From Frankia sp. QA3 (lineage in GTDB: Bacteria > Actinomycetota > Actinomycetes > Frankiales > Frankiaceae), in assembly GCF_000262465.1 (NCBI RefSeq), contig NZ_CM001489.1, positions 5,521,067-5,585,066 of the forward strand: DNA of 64,000 nt, read 5' to 3'. The notes beneath the pieces are model-generated. The model had not been told where the DNA came from. It searched no databases and saw nothing but the letters and a program-made list of their open reading frames with translations. This document shows positions 8,602 through 17,864 of this stretch, piece after piece. The position numbers and the translations under genes are program-made. The first letter of the stretch is position 1. The number at the start of each line of letters is the position of its first letter.

Positions 8602-10317
8602 ATGACACCGCGTCTCCCCTTCAGCAGCGGCGCCGAGGACGCTCAGGCGGACAGCGGCCGGGAGGAGGCCGGCGCCGGGCACGACTCGCCGTCCCCCTGG
8701 GCCCCACCCGCCGAAGGCGCATACGGGTCACGGGCAGAACAGCCTCACCCGGCCGGCCCCGGCAGCTCCACGCCCGATCGCCCGGTGGCGTCGCCCCCCG
8801 GTCTGCCCGGGACGCCCTACGGCGCTCCCCCGCCGGTCCACCCATCCACCGGCCCCGGCCAGCCGGCGCCGTTCAACACCGGCGGGCTCGCTCCCGGGCC
8901 CTGGGGACCGCCCAGCCCGGGTCCGGGCCAGGGCGGCCCAGGGCAGGGTGTGGTCAGGGCGAACGCCGGTCCCGGCGGGGTGAGCGGTCCGTACGGCCCG
9001 GGAGCCCCGGGAATCGGCGGCCCCGGAGGACCGGACGGTCCGGGTCTGCCGCCCAGCCCGCCCGCGGGGGGACAGCCGTGGGGTAATCAGTGGGGCGCTC
9101 CCGGCGGGGGCATTCCACCGACCGCGCACGACCTCCACGGCAACCGGCTCACGACGGCGACGGCCTCTCCGCTGCCCTGGCGGCGGCGCCGGCTGGTGGC
9201 CGCGGGGCTCGCCATCGCCCTCGTCTCCGCCGGCATCGGGGGAGGCGTCGGCGCCCTGGTCGCCGACAACGACAGCGGGAACACGGTCGTGACCACCGCC
9301 GGGCTCGAGCGCAGCAGCGACAGCTCCGGCGGGACGTCCCCGGCGGCCTCCGGCACCGTCGCCGCGGCGGCGCAGAAGATCCTCCCAAGCGTCGTGACGA
9401 TCGCCGAGGAGTCAAGCAGCGAGTCGGGCACCGGTTCCGGGACGATCATCCGCTCGGACGGACACATCCTGACGAACAACCACGTCGTGTCGGGCGCCTC
9501 CGGCGGCGGCACGCTGACGGTGACCCTGCAGGACGGCCGCACCTTCGACGCGCAGGTGGTGGGGACCGACCCTAGTTCCGACCTCGCCATCATCAAGATC
9601 AACGCGCCGGGGCTGACCGCGGCGACCTTCGGCAACTCCGACTCGCTGAACATCGGCGAGCTGGTGGTGGCCGTCGGCAGCCCGCTCGGCCTGAACGGCA
9701 CGGTGACCTCCGGCATCGTCAGCGCCGTGCACCGCCCGGTCCGTACCGGCGACTCGACCGTGCAGGACCAGCAGAACGCCGTCCTCGACGCGATCCAGAC
9801 CGACGCGCCGATCAACCCGGGTAACTCCGGCGGTCCGCTGGTCAACAGCCGTGGCGAGATCATCGGGGTGAACAGCGCGATCGCGACCGTCGGCGGCGGC
9901 GGCGGGGGCGGTCCGTTCGGCGGCAGCCAGCAGTCCGGCAACATCGGCGTCGGTTTCGCGATCCCCGGCAACTACGCCGAATCGGTGGCCACCCAGCTGA
10001 TCGCCACCGGACGCGCACAGCATCCCTACCTGGGTGTCTCCGCGTCGACCGCGGCCGAGAACACTCGCTCGACCGCGTCCAGCGGCACCGGCGCGCAGAT
10101 CCGGTCGATGGTCTCCGGCGGCCCCGCGGAAGGCGCCGGCCTGCGCACCGGCGACGTGATCACCAAGGTCGGCGACCGGGCCGTCAGCGACGTCGACTCC
10201 CTGATCGCGGCGGTGCGCTCACACGCCATCGGAGACGAGGTCCAGGTGACGTACACCCGCAACGGCCAGACCGGCACCGTGAAGGCCCGGCTCGCCCTGC
10301 AGCCACCGACCTCCTGA
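8602..10317 (+). CDS. HtrA/DegP-like membrane serine protease with PDZ
   Basis: Envelope quality-control protease of the S1C family. The first about 180 residues are Pro/Gly-rich and cytoplasmic; a single helix follows (LVAAGLAIALVSAGIGGGVGALVA). The trypsin-like domain has the His in LTNNHVVSG, the Asp in SSDLAIIKI and the Ser in PINPGNSGGPLVN. A PDZ domain closes the protein (HPYLGVSASTAAENT to the end) for substrate recognition. A glycine-rich loop (GGGGGGGPFGG) follows the active site. AAGGGA at 8585-8590 favours the ATG at 8602 over the GTG at 8593. Similar to mycobacterial PepD/HtrA proteins. Confidence 0.93.
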   Translation: MTPRLPFSSGAEDAQADSGREEAGAGHDSPSPWAPPAEGAYGSRAEQPHPAGPGSSTPDRPVASPPGLPGTPYGAPPPVHPSTGPGQPAPFNTGGLAPGPWGPPSPGPGQGGPGQGVVRANAGPGGVSGPYGPGAPGIGGPGGPDGPGLPPSPPAGGQPWGNQWGAPGGGIPPTAHDLHGNRLTTATASPLPWRRRRLVAAGLAIALVSAGIGGGVGALVADNDSGNTVVTTAGLERSSDSSGGTSPAASGTVAAAAQKILPSVVTIAEESSSESGTGSGTIIRSDGHILTNNHVVSGASGGGTLTVTLQDGRTFDAQVVGTDPSSDLAIIKINAPGLTAATFGNSDSLNIGELVVAVGSPLGLNGTVTSGIVSAVHRPVRTGDSTVQDQQNAVLDAIQTDAPINPGNSGGPLVNSRGEIIGVNSAIATVGGGGGGGPFGGSQQSGNIGVGFAIPGNYAESVATQLIATGRAQHPYLGVSASTAAENTRSTASSGTGAQIRSMVSGGPAEGAGLRTGDVITKVGDRAVSDVDSLIAAVRSHAIGDEVQVTYTRNGQTGTVKARLALQPPTS

Positions 10318-10747
10318 TCACCGTCCTGATCACCCGCCCTGATCGTCGCCGTCGTACCGCTTCGGAACCGACATACCGACCGCGTAATAATCGTGGGGCA
10401 ATCCGACGGACGGTCGCGAATGGCCGAGCCGGTACGGAAGGCCGGCTGCGCCGGATCGGTCGCGGAATTCGGGGCAAGCCCGCCGGCGGGCTATTCGTCC
10501 ACCCATCTTTCTGACTAGTCCGCCGGCGGGACACGGCAACATCGCCCACGTGCCACCGTGGAAGAAGTGACTACAAGTAGGCGAAAATGATCAAAGCGCT
10601 ACCGGCGGATGGGTCAAGCGATTCCGACTGTCGAATCGACGACAACAAAATCCTCACAACGTTCACCCGTTAGCGAGGCCCGCCTCCTAGCATTGGCTTC
10701 ACCATCCGTTCCGGGTCCGCCGCTAGTCGACCGGGGAGAAGCAGAGC
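10318..10747. other. Intergenic gap with GC-rich palindromes
   Basis: 430 bases without a convincing gene between htrA and the next rightward gene. It contains a perfect 14-bp palindrome (10478-10491, GCCCGCCGGCGGGC) and a related copy of its core near 10518-10530. About 10560-10690 is clearly more AT-rich than its surroundings and probably holds the promoter of the gene at 10748, which has a GGGGAGAAG ribosome site. Confidence 0.5.
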
Positions 10748-12127
10748 ATGGACGACGACGCGGACCTCGCGGCCCGTGTCCGACGCGGTGATCGGCAGGC
10801 GTTCGACGACCTCTACGATCTCTACGCGGACGACGTCTTCTCCATGTGCCTGCTGATCCTGGGTGATCCCACGGTGGCCCGAGCGGCCGCCGGTACGGCG
10901 TTCGCCCTGGTCGCCCGCACCCGACTCAACCCGTTGAGTGATCCGGCCCGGTTGCGTTCCTGGTTGCTGGAACTCGCCCGCGGCAGCGCCCTGGCCTGGT
11001 CGGGGTCCCCGCAGGCCCGCAGCATCCCGGTGCCCCACGGTGTGCCGCCCGAGGAACTCCTGGTCGGCGCCGTAGTGCCGGCACCCGCCAGCCTGCGAGT
11101 GGGACTCGCCCGCACCTTCGACCGGGCTGCTGCCGTCGCGGAGGCCGCTGCCGCGAACCGCCGAGCCGCCGCAGCCACTGCACCCGCCGCAGTCACTGCA
11201 CCCGCCGCAGCCGTCGCACCCCGGAAGATCAGCCTCGTCAAGGTGCCGACCGAACCCGCGTCCGACGCCGCGGAGACGTTGATCGCCCCCGCCCCCGTGC
11301 GCGCGCTGCCGCTGATGCGGATGGACGCCGAGGTCGAACCCGCCGCCGTCCCGCCACCCGGCCGCGGGACCCTGGAGTGGCGCAGCCGGCCGGCGATGGC
11401 CGCCGCGGCGGCGGTCGTCGTCGCCGTGGTCGGTCTCACCGCGGCGATGAACTGGCCGTCGTCCGATCCCCGCCTGATGTCGGAGAACGGCGTGGCGATG
11501 GTGAGTCCGCAGCGGACCCTGGACGTGGTTCGCCCCTCCGCGGCGCCCGCTGCCCCCAGCGGCGACGCCGCGACCGCCCCCACCGTCGTCCCGACGGTGG
11601 CCGGCGCCTTTACCAGCCGGGCCGCGGCGCCCAAGGAGGTACGGCCCCGCCTCGTGGAACCCATCGCTCGGGACGTGCACAGGTCAGAGCCCGCCGCCGA
11701 GCCAAGCACCAGCCGCCCCCGCGCAACCTCGGCGGCACCCTCGACCACGGCTCCGCGCACCACCCCGTCGAAGCCCCCGGCCAGCACCGCTGCGCCCACG
11801 ACCACTGGGACCACTGGGACCACTGGGACTTCTGGGACCTCTGCACCGACGACCCCGCCGAGGACGCAGACACCGCAGCCGACAGCTACCGTCCCGCCGC
11901 CGGTGAGCGCGCCACCGACCAGCGCCGCGCCGCCCCCCGCGACGCCACCGGGCAGCAATTCCCCGCCCCCGTCCACTGCGCCGTCCGGCCCCCCACGGTC
12001 GGCCCCGCCGTCGACGGGCGGGCCCACCGGCAGCACCGAGGGCACCGGCGCGACCAGCACCGGCCCGGCCGAATCCGACGACAGCGTCGTCGACCCCGTC
12101 ACCCTTCCGATCCCGGTCTCCGTCTAG
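10748..12127 (+). CDS. Sigma-region-2-like membrane protein with Pro/Thr-rich exterior
   Basis: Residues 5 to about 90 read like region 2 of an ECF sigma factor: DLAARVRRGDRQAFDDLYDLYADDVFSMCLLILGDPTVARAAAGTAFALV, followed by SDPARLRSWLLELARGSAL. No region 4 or helix-turn-helix follows. There is instead an Ala-rich linker, one membrane helix (MAAAAAVVVAVVGLTAAMNW, about residues 216-236) and a Pro/Thr/Ser-rich extracellular tail of about 220 residues with a TTGTTGTSG run. It starts at ATG 10748 with a good ribosome site. Possibilities: a membrane-anchored anti-sigma-like or decoy protein that borrowed the sigma fold, or a degenerate sigma factor. The gene converges on the copper operon, ending 10 bases from it. 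Confidence 0.75.
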   Translation: MDDDADLAARVRRGDRQAFDDLYDLYADDVFSMCLLILGDPTVARAAAGTAFALVARTRLNPLSDPARLRSWLLELARGSALAWSGSPQARSIPVPHGVPPEELLVGAVVPAPASLRVGLARTFDRAAAVAEAAAANRRAAAATAPAAVTAPAAAVAPRKISLVKVPTEPASDAAETLIAPAPVRALPLMRMDAEVEPAAVPPPGRGTLEWRSRPAMAAAAAVVVAVVGLTAAMNWPSSDPRLMSENGVAMVSPQRTLDVVRPSAAPAAPSGDAATAPTVVPTVAGAFTSRAAAPKEVRPRLVEPIARDVHRSEPAAEPSTSRPRATSAAPSTTAPRTTPSKPPASTAAPTTTGTTGTTGTSGTSAPTTPPRTQTPQPTATVPPPVSAPPTSAAPPPATPPGSNSPPPSTAPSGPPRSAPPSTGGPTGSTEGTGATSTGPAESDDSVVDPVTLPIPVSV

Positions 12128-12137
12128 CCGACACCCG

Positions 12138-13817
12138 TCAGCGGACTGTGTAGAACAGCGTCGTCACGTACTGATCGAAGTCGTTGATCCGCAGGGTCAG
12201 CCGGAGCTGCCATTTCCCCGCCAAAGGCGCCTGCACCCGGTCGCTTCGCGCATGCCCCGGCGCGGCCAGGTCGAGCGGGACCTCGAACGGCCCGAGGTCG
12301 GCGGTCGGCAGGGACAGCGCCGCGCTTGCCTGCACCAGCTTCTGCGGCTTGCCGTTGGGCGCCCAGGTGTACACGTCGAGGGACTCGGCTCCGATCCTGG
12401 TCGGGGCGACCCGCACCTTCACCGTCATCGGGCCGGCGAACGCGGTACCGGTGAACGGCGGTGCATAGCTGGTGCGCGCGGGAACCATGTTCACCAGGGT
12501 CGCGGTAAGCCCGAGCACCACCGCCCCGACGACCAGCTCCGAAGCCGCACCACGCCGCAGTCCTGTCAACGCGGCGACGCTCGGCGCCGCCCCCGTCGCA
12601 TCCGGACCGGATCGGGCGCCGCCATAGTGGCGGCGCACCCACCGCTGGGCGAGGGCACCGAGAGCGATCATGCCGAGGACGAACCACACCTTGTAGAGCA
12701 ACAACCGCCCGTAGCCGGTGTCGATGACCGCTCGGAGCGTGCCGATCTCCCGCCAGCTCTGGAACAGGCCGCTGAGCACGATCACGGCCACGGCCCCGAC
12801 CGCCACCCGTGACCAGCGGGGCAGAACCTCCGCCAGCTCCACCGCCGCCGCCCGACGGACCAGGAACAGCGCGATGACCACCAGCCCGCCGATCCACACG
12901 GACATGCCGAGCACGTGCACCGTCAGGCTGGCCGTCGCGAGCCACACCAGGTCCCCGGCACTGCCGTGGCCGATCGCCGCCAGCGTCACCGCCACCACGA
13001 GTCCGAGACCGGCCAGCTCGAATCTGCGCCACACGTCCAGGGAGCCAGTACGAAACATCCGGCGCAGCAGCGGAACCGCAAGGCAGAGCGCAAGCAGCCG
13101 GATCAGCAACAGATGACCGAACCGCTCCTCCAGCGTCGCCGACAGCACCGACCAGCGGCCCAGCCCGCTCAGCCCCAACCCGGCGACGTAGGGCCCCTGT
13201 AGAAGCAGCTGCCCGAGACCAGCTAGCGCCGACAGTCCCCACGCCCCCGCCACCAGCCGGCTTGCGCCGCCTGTCCGCAGTCCCTGCGGCCAGAGCATCA
13301 GCAGAAAGAAGCAGGCCCCCAGCAGAACGCCGACGCCGGCGTAACCAGCGAACCGCGCGACACCGAACAGGAAGCCGACCGTCCGCGAACCGGAGGTGTC
13401 CGCCTCCGCCCTGGCGGCCCCGGCCTCCGGCGGTCCGCCCACGCCGAACGCGAAGGCACCGGAGATCGGGTGACTGTCCGCGGAGATGACCCGCCAGCTG
13501 GCCACATAGGTGCCCGTGGGTAGGCCGGGTCGCAGCGCGACCATCGCCTGGGACGCCTTCTGCCCTGACCGCGCCTGTCCGTCGTCCACCCGGGTGCCCG
13601 CCGAATCGAGTACCCGGATCGAATCCCGTGTGACCCGGACCGACTCGCTGTAATCGATCACTATCCGAGTCGGCGCCGTAGAGAGTGCCGCACCGTCCGC
13701 CGGGCTGCTGCCCGTCAGCAGGGCGTGAGCAGAGGCAGGCGCGACCCCGAGCCCGAGACCGATCGAGGTGGTGACCATGGCCAGGACGGCCATGGTCACC
13801 ACCATCATTCTTCGCAC
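12138..13817 (-). CDS. Copper resistance CopC-CopD fusion
   Basis: One protein joining a periplasm-type CopC copper-binding domain to the CopD membrane permease, thought to move copper across the membrane. After a signal peptide ending in ASA the mature protein starts HALLTGSSPADGAAL, giving the N-terminal copper-ligand His; a second ligand His is in SADSHPISG. About eight membrane helices follow, with the CopD features LGMSVWIGGLVVIALFL and YGRLLLYKVWFVLGMIALGALAQRW, and then an extracellular C-terminal domain of about 120 residues (YtkA-like). It follows the YcnI gene by 4 bases in a leftward operon, consistent with copper handling. Confidence 0.88.
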   Translation of the reverse strand: MRRMMVVTMAVLAMVTTSIGLGLGVAPASAHALLTGSSPADGAALSTAPTRIVIDYSESVRVTRDSIRVLDSAGTRVDDGQARSGQKASQAMVALRPGLPTGTYVASWRVISADSHPISGAFAFGVGGPPEAGAARAEADTSGSRTVGFLFGVARFAGYAGVGVLLGACFFLLMLWPQGLRTGGASRLVAGAWGLSALAGLGQLLLQGPYVAGLGLSGLGRWSVLSATLEERFGHLLLIRLLALCLAVPLLRRMFRTGSLDVWRRFELAGLGLVVAVTLAAIGHGSAGDLVWLATASLTVHVLGMSVWIGGLVVIALFLVRRAAAVELAEVLPRWSRVAVGAVAVIVLSGLFQSWREIGTLRAVIDTGYGRLLLYKVWFVLGMIALGALAQRWVRRHYGGARSGPDATGAAPSVAALTGLRRGAASELVVGAVVLGLTATLVNMVPARTSYAPPFTGTAFAGPMTVKVRVAPTRIGAESLDVYTWAPNGKPQKLVQASAALSLPTADLGPFEVPLDLAAPGHARSDRVQAPLAGKWQLRLTLRINDFDQYVTTLFYTVR

Positions 13818-13821
13818 GGAG

Positions 13822-14547
13822 CTACGCCCGACGCCGCGAGGTCACGAGCGCAAAGGCGCCGGCCAGCAGACCGAGCGCACCCAGGAGCACCCCGATGCTT
13901 CCCAACCAGCGGGCGGTCCCGTCGCTGTCATCCGACTGCGAGGTCTCGGCGACGTTCTGCATCGTCGCCGAATCGTGAGCACCGGTAGACGAACCCGCAG
14001 CCGACCCGGCAGCCGTCACCGTCAGTGACGGTGACGGCCTCTCCGGTTCCCCGGCTCCCGGTTGCGCGACATCGACCCACCGCACCACGTCCCCGTTCGA
14101 GTAGGTCTGCAGCGTCTTGAACGTGAGCTGTCCGGCCTTGTCCGGCAAGGGACCGGCGGAGACCGTGAACGTGTCAAACTCGTCCGGTTTGATCCCCTGG
14201 CCTCCCTGCGCCGTCCAGGTGATACGGGTCACCACCTCGCTCACCTGGCCATCGTCCGTACTCAGGGGCTTCGCCGGCGCCGCCTTCGTGACCTTGTACG
14301 TCCAGCCGGCCTTGGGCTGGACCGACACGGACGCGAGCGGCGTGTCGACGGGAAACTGAACATCAATACCGGTGGTGGAAGCGTTGTCCTCCTCGGTTGG
14401 CACCTTGAACGAGAGCGTGGCGTAGCTACCTGCGGACGCGGTGGACGGCTGCAGGGTGACGTGCGCGGAAGCCGGCACTGTCATGGCGAGTACGGCCGCG
14501 CCGGCAACTACGCCGAGTACGCTCGCACGCCGAAAATGGCGGATCAT
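13822..14547 (-). CDS. YcnI-like copper-binding membrane-anchored protein (DUF1775)
   Basis: Exported copper chaperone-like protein of the YcnI family. The signal peptide ends ASA and the mature N-terminus is HVTLQPSTASAGSYATLSFKVP, carrying the histidine that binds copper in characterised YcnI. The domain runs to about residue 165 (TFKTLQTYSNGDVVRWVDV), then a Ser/Thr linker and one C-terminal helix (IGVLLGALGLLAGAFALVTSRRR). The ATG at 14547 is preceded by GGAAGGA at six bases, so it is preferred over the longer in-frame start at 14571. Middle gene of the three-gene copper operon. Confidence 0.9.
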   Translation of the reverse strand: MIRHFRRASVLGVVAGAAVLAMTVPASAHVTLQPSTASAGSYATLSFKVPTEEDNASTTGIDVQFPVDTPLASVSVQPKAGWTYKVTKAAPAKPLSTDDGQVSEVVTRITWTAQGGQGIKPDEFDTFTVSAGPLPDKAGQLTFKTLQTYSNGDVVRWVDVAQPGAGEPERPSPSLTVTAAGSAAGSSTGAHDSATMQNVAETSQSDDSDGTARWLGSIGVLLGALGLLAGAFALVTSRRRA

Positions 14548-14623
14548 GTAAGTCCTTCCAAACGGTCCCACAGCGCGGCGGGAACACAGAGATTCCGTGT
14601 TTCACAGGCGCCGGAGTCGTTCG

Positions 14624-15283
14624 TCAGCCCATGCCAAAAAGCAGCGGTGAGCAACCCGTGGAACACCGCCCCGTCCGACCGACCTCCGGCTGGCCCGGCG
14701 GCGGACCGCGCCGGCGGGCGGACCGCCCGAGCGGCCGGGTGTGGGGACGGGGCTCCCGTCGACGCACGTCGACGCGCGGCCCTGGCGGAATCGAAGGCAC
14801 GGCCAGATCCGCGACAGGCCGGAACAGACGAAACAGGACCGTATGGGGACGGAGCCTGGAAGCCGACCACAGCGCACGCTCCGCGCGGCGCAGCAGCACC
14901 GCGATGCACACCGCCGCCAGACCATGCGCGAGCACCATCCGCGCCTCGACCGAGTAGCCGCCTGCCCGATGCGTATGCGTATGCGCGAGGCCGAAGGTGA
15001 TGTGGAGCAGAACCTGAGTCCCCGCGACACCCGCCACGAACACCGAAAGGCGCCGTTCCCGACCGCCGAGTCCGTAGACGATCCGGGTGAGCAGGAGGAA
15101 GGCGATGATCATAATCGCAGCGGCCGGCCGCTGAGCGCCGCCGGCCACGTGCGCCGCCCATGCCAGGCACACGGAGGACGAGGCGAACGTGGCAGCTCGC
15201 CCGAGGCGAGCCGTCCCTCCGCTCGCCGACCAACCCGTGCTCACGGGGACCAAGCCTGCCATGTCTGGCCCGCTCACCGCCAC
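14624..15283 (-). CDS. Membrane protein of the copper operon, His-rich loop
   Basis: First gene of the leftward copper cluster. 219 aa with four hydrophobic segments in the first 140 residues (AATFASSSVCLAWAAHVAG, AAIMIIAFLLLTRIVYGL, LSVFVAGVAGTQVLLHITFGLA, MVLAHGLAAVCIAVLLRRAE). HTHTH directly follows the third helix, a plausible metal-binding loop. The C-terminal third is Arg/Pro-rich and cytoplasmic. Similar small membrane proteins sit next to YcnI and CopCD in other actinobacteria. The start is a GTG with GGGAGGGG immediately upstream; an ATG at 15262 is the alternative. Confidence 0.72.
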   Translation of the reverse strand: MAVSGPDMAGLVPVSTGWSASGGTARLGRAATFASSSVCLAWAAHVAGGAQRPAAAIMIIAFLLLTRIVYGLGGRERRLSVFVAGVAGTQVLLHITFGLAHTHTHRAGGYSVEARMVLAHGLAAVCIAVLLRRAERALWSASRLRPHTVLFRLFRPVADLAVPSIPPGPRVDVRRREPRPHTRPLGRSARRRGPPPGQPEVGRTGRCSTGCSPLLFGMG

Positions 15284-15435
15284 ATCCCCTCCCGCAACGT
15301 CGTCAAGCTGTCAGTTGTCCCCGCCGGCAACACCGTCCGAAATCCGTCAACCTCGGACGGTCAACCCCCATCCGCGGGTACCGTCTGCCTTCTCCGACGC
15401 CGGAGCCCCTGAACCCGAAGAAGGGCTGATGCATC

Positions 15436-16080
15436 GTGCGGGTGGTCATCGCCGAGGATTCGGTACTGCTCCGTGAGGGTCTGCGCCGCCTTCTCGCCGA
15501 CGCTGGTTGCGAGGTTGTCGCTACAGTCGGAGACGGACCCGGCCTGGTCGATGCGGTGGTGACGCACCAGCCCGACGTCTCCGTCGTGGACGTTCGGATG
15601 CCTCCGTCCCACCGCGACGAAGGGCTGCGAGCCGCAATCAGGGCTCGCTCTGAGGTCACGGGCTCACCGGTCCTCGTCCTCAGCCAGTACGTCGAGAAAC
15701 AGTACGCGGCAGAACTTCTCGCCGACGGCGCCGGCGCCGTCGGCTACCTGTTGAAGGACCGCGTCGCCGACGTGCGCGAGTTTGTTGACGCAGTGCGTCG
15801 GGTCGCCGCAGGCGGCACCGTCATGGATCCCGAAGTGGTGGCGCAGCTTCTCGTCCGAAATCGTCGCAACGATCCCATGTCCGCGTTGACTCCTCGGGAA
15901 CGAGAGGTCCTCACCCTCATGGCGGAAGGCCGCTCGAACACCGCGATCGCCGCGCATCTGGTCGTGAGCAGCGGCGCCGTCGAGAAACATATATCAAATG
16001 TCTTCTCGAAGCTCGGCCTGGAGCCGACCACCAAGGACCACCGTCGCGTCCTGGCGGTCCTCGCCTACCTGCGGAACTAA
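15436..16080 (+). CDS. NarL/LuxR-family response regulator, orphan
   Basis: Two-component response regulator: a receiver domain (MRVVIAEDSVLLREGLRRLL; phospho-acceptor Asp in SVVDVRMPP; GYLLKDRVADVREFVDAV with the conserved Lys) and a C-terminal LuxR helix-turn-helix (LTPREREVLTLMAEGRSNTAIAAHLVVSSGAVEKHISNVFSKLGL). It belongs to the actinobacterial subfamily with RMPPxHxDEGLRAA and QYVEKQYAAELL. No histidine kinase gene is adjacent on either side, so the partner is elsewhere. The GTG at 15436 gives a normal N-terminus, with AGAAGGG upstream at 11 bases. Confidence 0.92.
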   Translation: MRVVIAEDSVLLREGLRRLLADAGCEVVATVGDGPGLVDAVVTHQPDVSVVDVRMPPSHRDEGLRAAIRARSEVTGSPVLVLSQYVEKQYAAELLADGAGAVGYLLKDRVADVREFVDAVRRVAAGGTVMDPEVVAQLLVRNRRNDPMSALTPREREVLTLMAEGRSNTAIAAHLVVSSGAVEKHISNVFSKLGLEPTTKDHRRVLAVLAYLRN

Positions 16081-16319
16081 AGAGCTCGTTCGGCATCTCA
16101 CCACCTCCACACTTCGAACGTGCGGTCGATTTTGCATCTCCGGCGCGCCCCCGTCAAGCAGCGCCAGCCTCCCCAAGCGGACCCGTCGACAACGGAATTT
16201 CGTCCACCCGGATCGGCCGACGCTACAGCGATCGTAGCAACGCGGTCCGCACCTCGGAGCAGAGAAGAGGTTGGCATTGGCAGCCAAAACCGCAAGAGGA
16301 ACTACGGCGGCGGAACGCA

Positions 16320-17726
16320 ATGCCGGACGGCATACTTGGAGAGGGAAGCGTCGGCACGCAGGACTTGACGAGGATGCCGACATGCCGCATCATCGAACAC
16401 GTGTTCGATGATGATTTGAACGTTGTCCCCCTCCCTGACCTGGAGGTGGAAGTCTGCAGCTGGGCTGGTCGGATCTCGGCCGCGACCTGCCGCTGGCTCA
16501 GTCTGATCGCCGCCTTCGACCGCCGGAAGGGCTGGTCCTCGACCGGGTTGCCGACCTGCGCGCACTGGTTGGCCTGGCGCTGCGGGATCGGCCTGCGGGC
16601 GAGCTATGAGTACCTGCGCGTCGCCCGCGCACTCCAGACACTTCCGCAGATCACTGCGACCTTCGCCCGCGGCGAGATCTCATACTCCAAGGTGCGAGCC
16701 ATCACTCGCATCGCCGCGCCGGACACGGAGACCGAGTGGGCTCGCGAGGCAGTGCGATGCTCCACCCGGGAGCTCGAACGACTTGTCTCGCTTCAATCGA
16801 AGATCAAGTCGGACGGCGAGAACGACCGCGAGAAGAACGGTGGCAGGAAGGATTCCGTGCGCTGTTCCTGGCGCTGGAACGAGGACGGCACTTTTTCCCT
16901 GACCGCTCATCTCGATCCGGAACGTGGCGCGGTGGTTGCCAAGGCCCTCGCGATGGCCGTGTCAAGCCTCGACCAGTCGACCGGTCCACGCGATGACGGA
17001 GCAATCACATCTGATCCTGCGGACGACGACCACGAGAAGAAGGCATCGCCGTCCGTACGGGCTGATGCGTTGGCCGGAGTCGCGGAATCTTTCCTTGCCC
17101 GCGGCGCGCCGGAACTGACGGATCCGACTCCCTACACCGTCAACGTGCATGTCGATGTCGCTACTTTGATCGGCGGGATCGAAAGTGGTCGGAACAACAA
17201 CGTCCGGAAGGTAGACAAAGAGCGGCAGAGCGGTCGGAAATGCGAGATCGAGGGCGGTGCCACGCTCGCGCCTAGTGTCGTTCGCCGACTGTCCTGTGAC
17301 AGTCTTCTCCGCGCTTTTCTGACCGATTCGCAGGGAAGCCCACTCGCGCTCGGTCGCACCCGACGGAGCCCCTCCATCAAGCTGCGGAGGGCCATCTATG
17401 CGCGAGACAAGGGCGTCTGCCAGTATCCTGGTTGCCGGCGCACTCAGTGGCTTCACATCCATCACATGCAGGAATGGGGTGCCGACGGCGGGACGACGGA
17501 TCCCGCAAATCTGGTTCTGATCTGTTCGCTCCACCACCGGCTGATTCACGACGGAGGCCTGACCCTCGAGCGGAGGCCGACCGGGGAGCTCCTGGTCTTT
17601 CATCCGGATGGAACAGTCACCCAGGAGGCGCCACCGATAAGGAGCGATCCCGACCCGCTGCGCTTCTTCCGCTCCGCCGCACCCCGCGGGCCAGGCCACG
17701 AATCCTCGGCCGGACAAGCGGCGTGA
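16320..17726 (+). CDS. DUF222 (13E12-type) HNH nuclease protein
   Basis: Member of the 13E12 repeat family: DUF222 (from LEVEVCSWAGRISAATCRWL to about residue 330) plus a C-terminal HNH endonuclease fold (KGVCQYPGCRRTQWLHIHHMQEW, DPANLVLICSLHHRLIHDGG, with paired Cys and His residues). In mycobacteria these genes are multicopy and several are LexA-controlled. A perfect SOS box lies at 16393-16408, inside the longest reading frame. The transcript and real start are therefore probably downstream, for example the in-frame TTG at 16416, just before the conserved domain. The DNA reads less GC-rich, with more AAG/GAA codons, than its neighbours, which suggests transfer. Confidence 0.88.
   Translation: MPDGILGEGSVGTQDLTRMPTCRIIEHVFDDDLNVVPLPDLEVEVCSWAGRISAATCRWLSLIAAFDRRKGWSSTGLPTCAHWLAWRCGIGLRASYEYLRVARALQTLPQITATFARGEISYSKVRAITRIAAPDTETEWAREAVRCSTRELERLVSLQSKIKSDGENDREKNGGRKDSVRCSWRWNEDGTFSLTAHLDPERGAVVAKALAMAVSSLDQSTGPRDDGAITSDPADDDHEKKASPSVRADALAGVAESFLARGAPELTDPTPYTVNVHVDVATLIGGIESGRNNNVRKVDKERQSGRKCEIEGGATLAPSVVRRLSCDSLLRAFLTDSQGSPLALGRTRRSPSIKLRRAIYARDKGVCQYPGCRRTQWLHIHHMQEWGADGGTTDPANLVLICSLHHRLIHDGGLTLERRPTGELLVFHPDGTVTQEAPPIRSDPDPLRFFRSAAPRGPGHESSAGQAA
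16393..16408. promoter_or_regulatory. LexA (SOS) box
   Basis: TCGAACACGTGTTCGA matches the mycobacterial/actinobacterial LexA consensus TCGAAC-N4-GTTCGA at all 12 fixed positions. It is the centre of a perfect 26-bp palindrome (16388-16413). It lies just before the conserved part of the DUF222-HNH gene and should repress it until DNA damage. Confidence 0.85.
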
Positions 17727-17864
17727 GCACCTCTGCGCGGCCCGAGTCTCGGTCGAGCGGCTCACGTCGGTCCCGACCAGACGTCCCGCCTGGTGACCCG
17801 GTCTGGTGTGACACGAGGTCGGTTGCCTGGCTACGGGAGGCGATGCCCGTAGGCTCCCGGTCTT

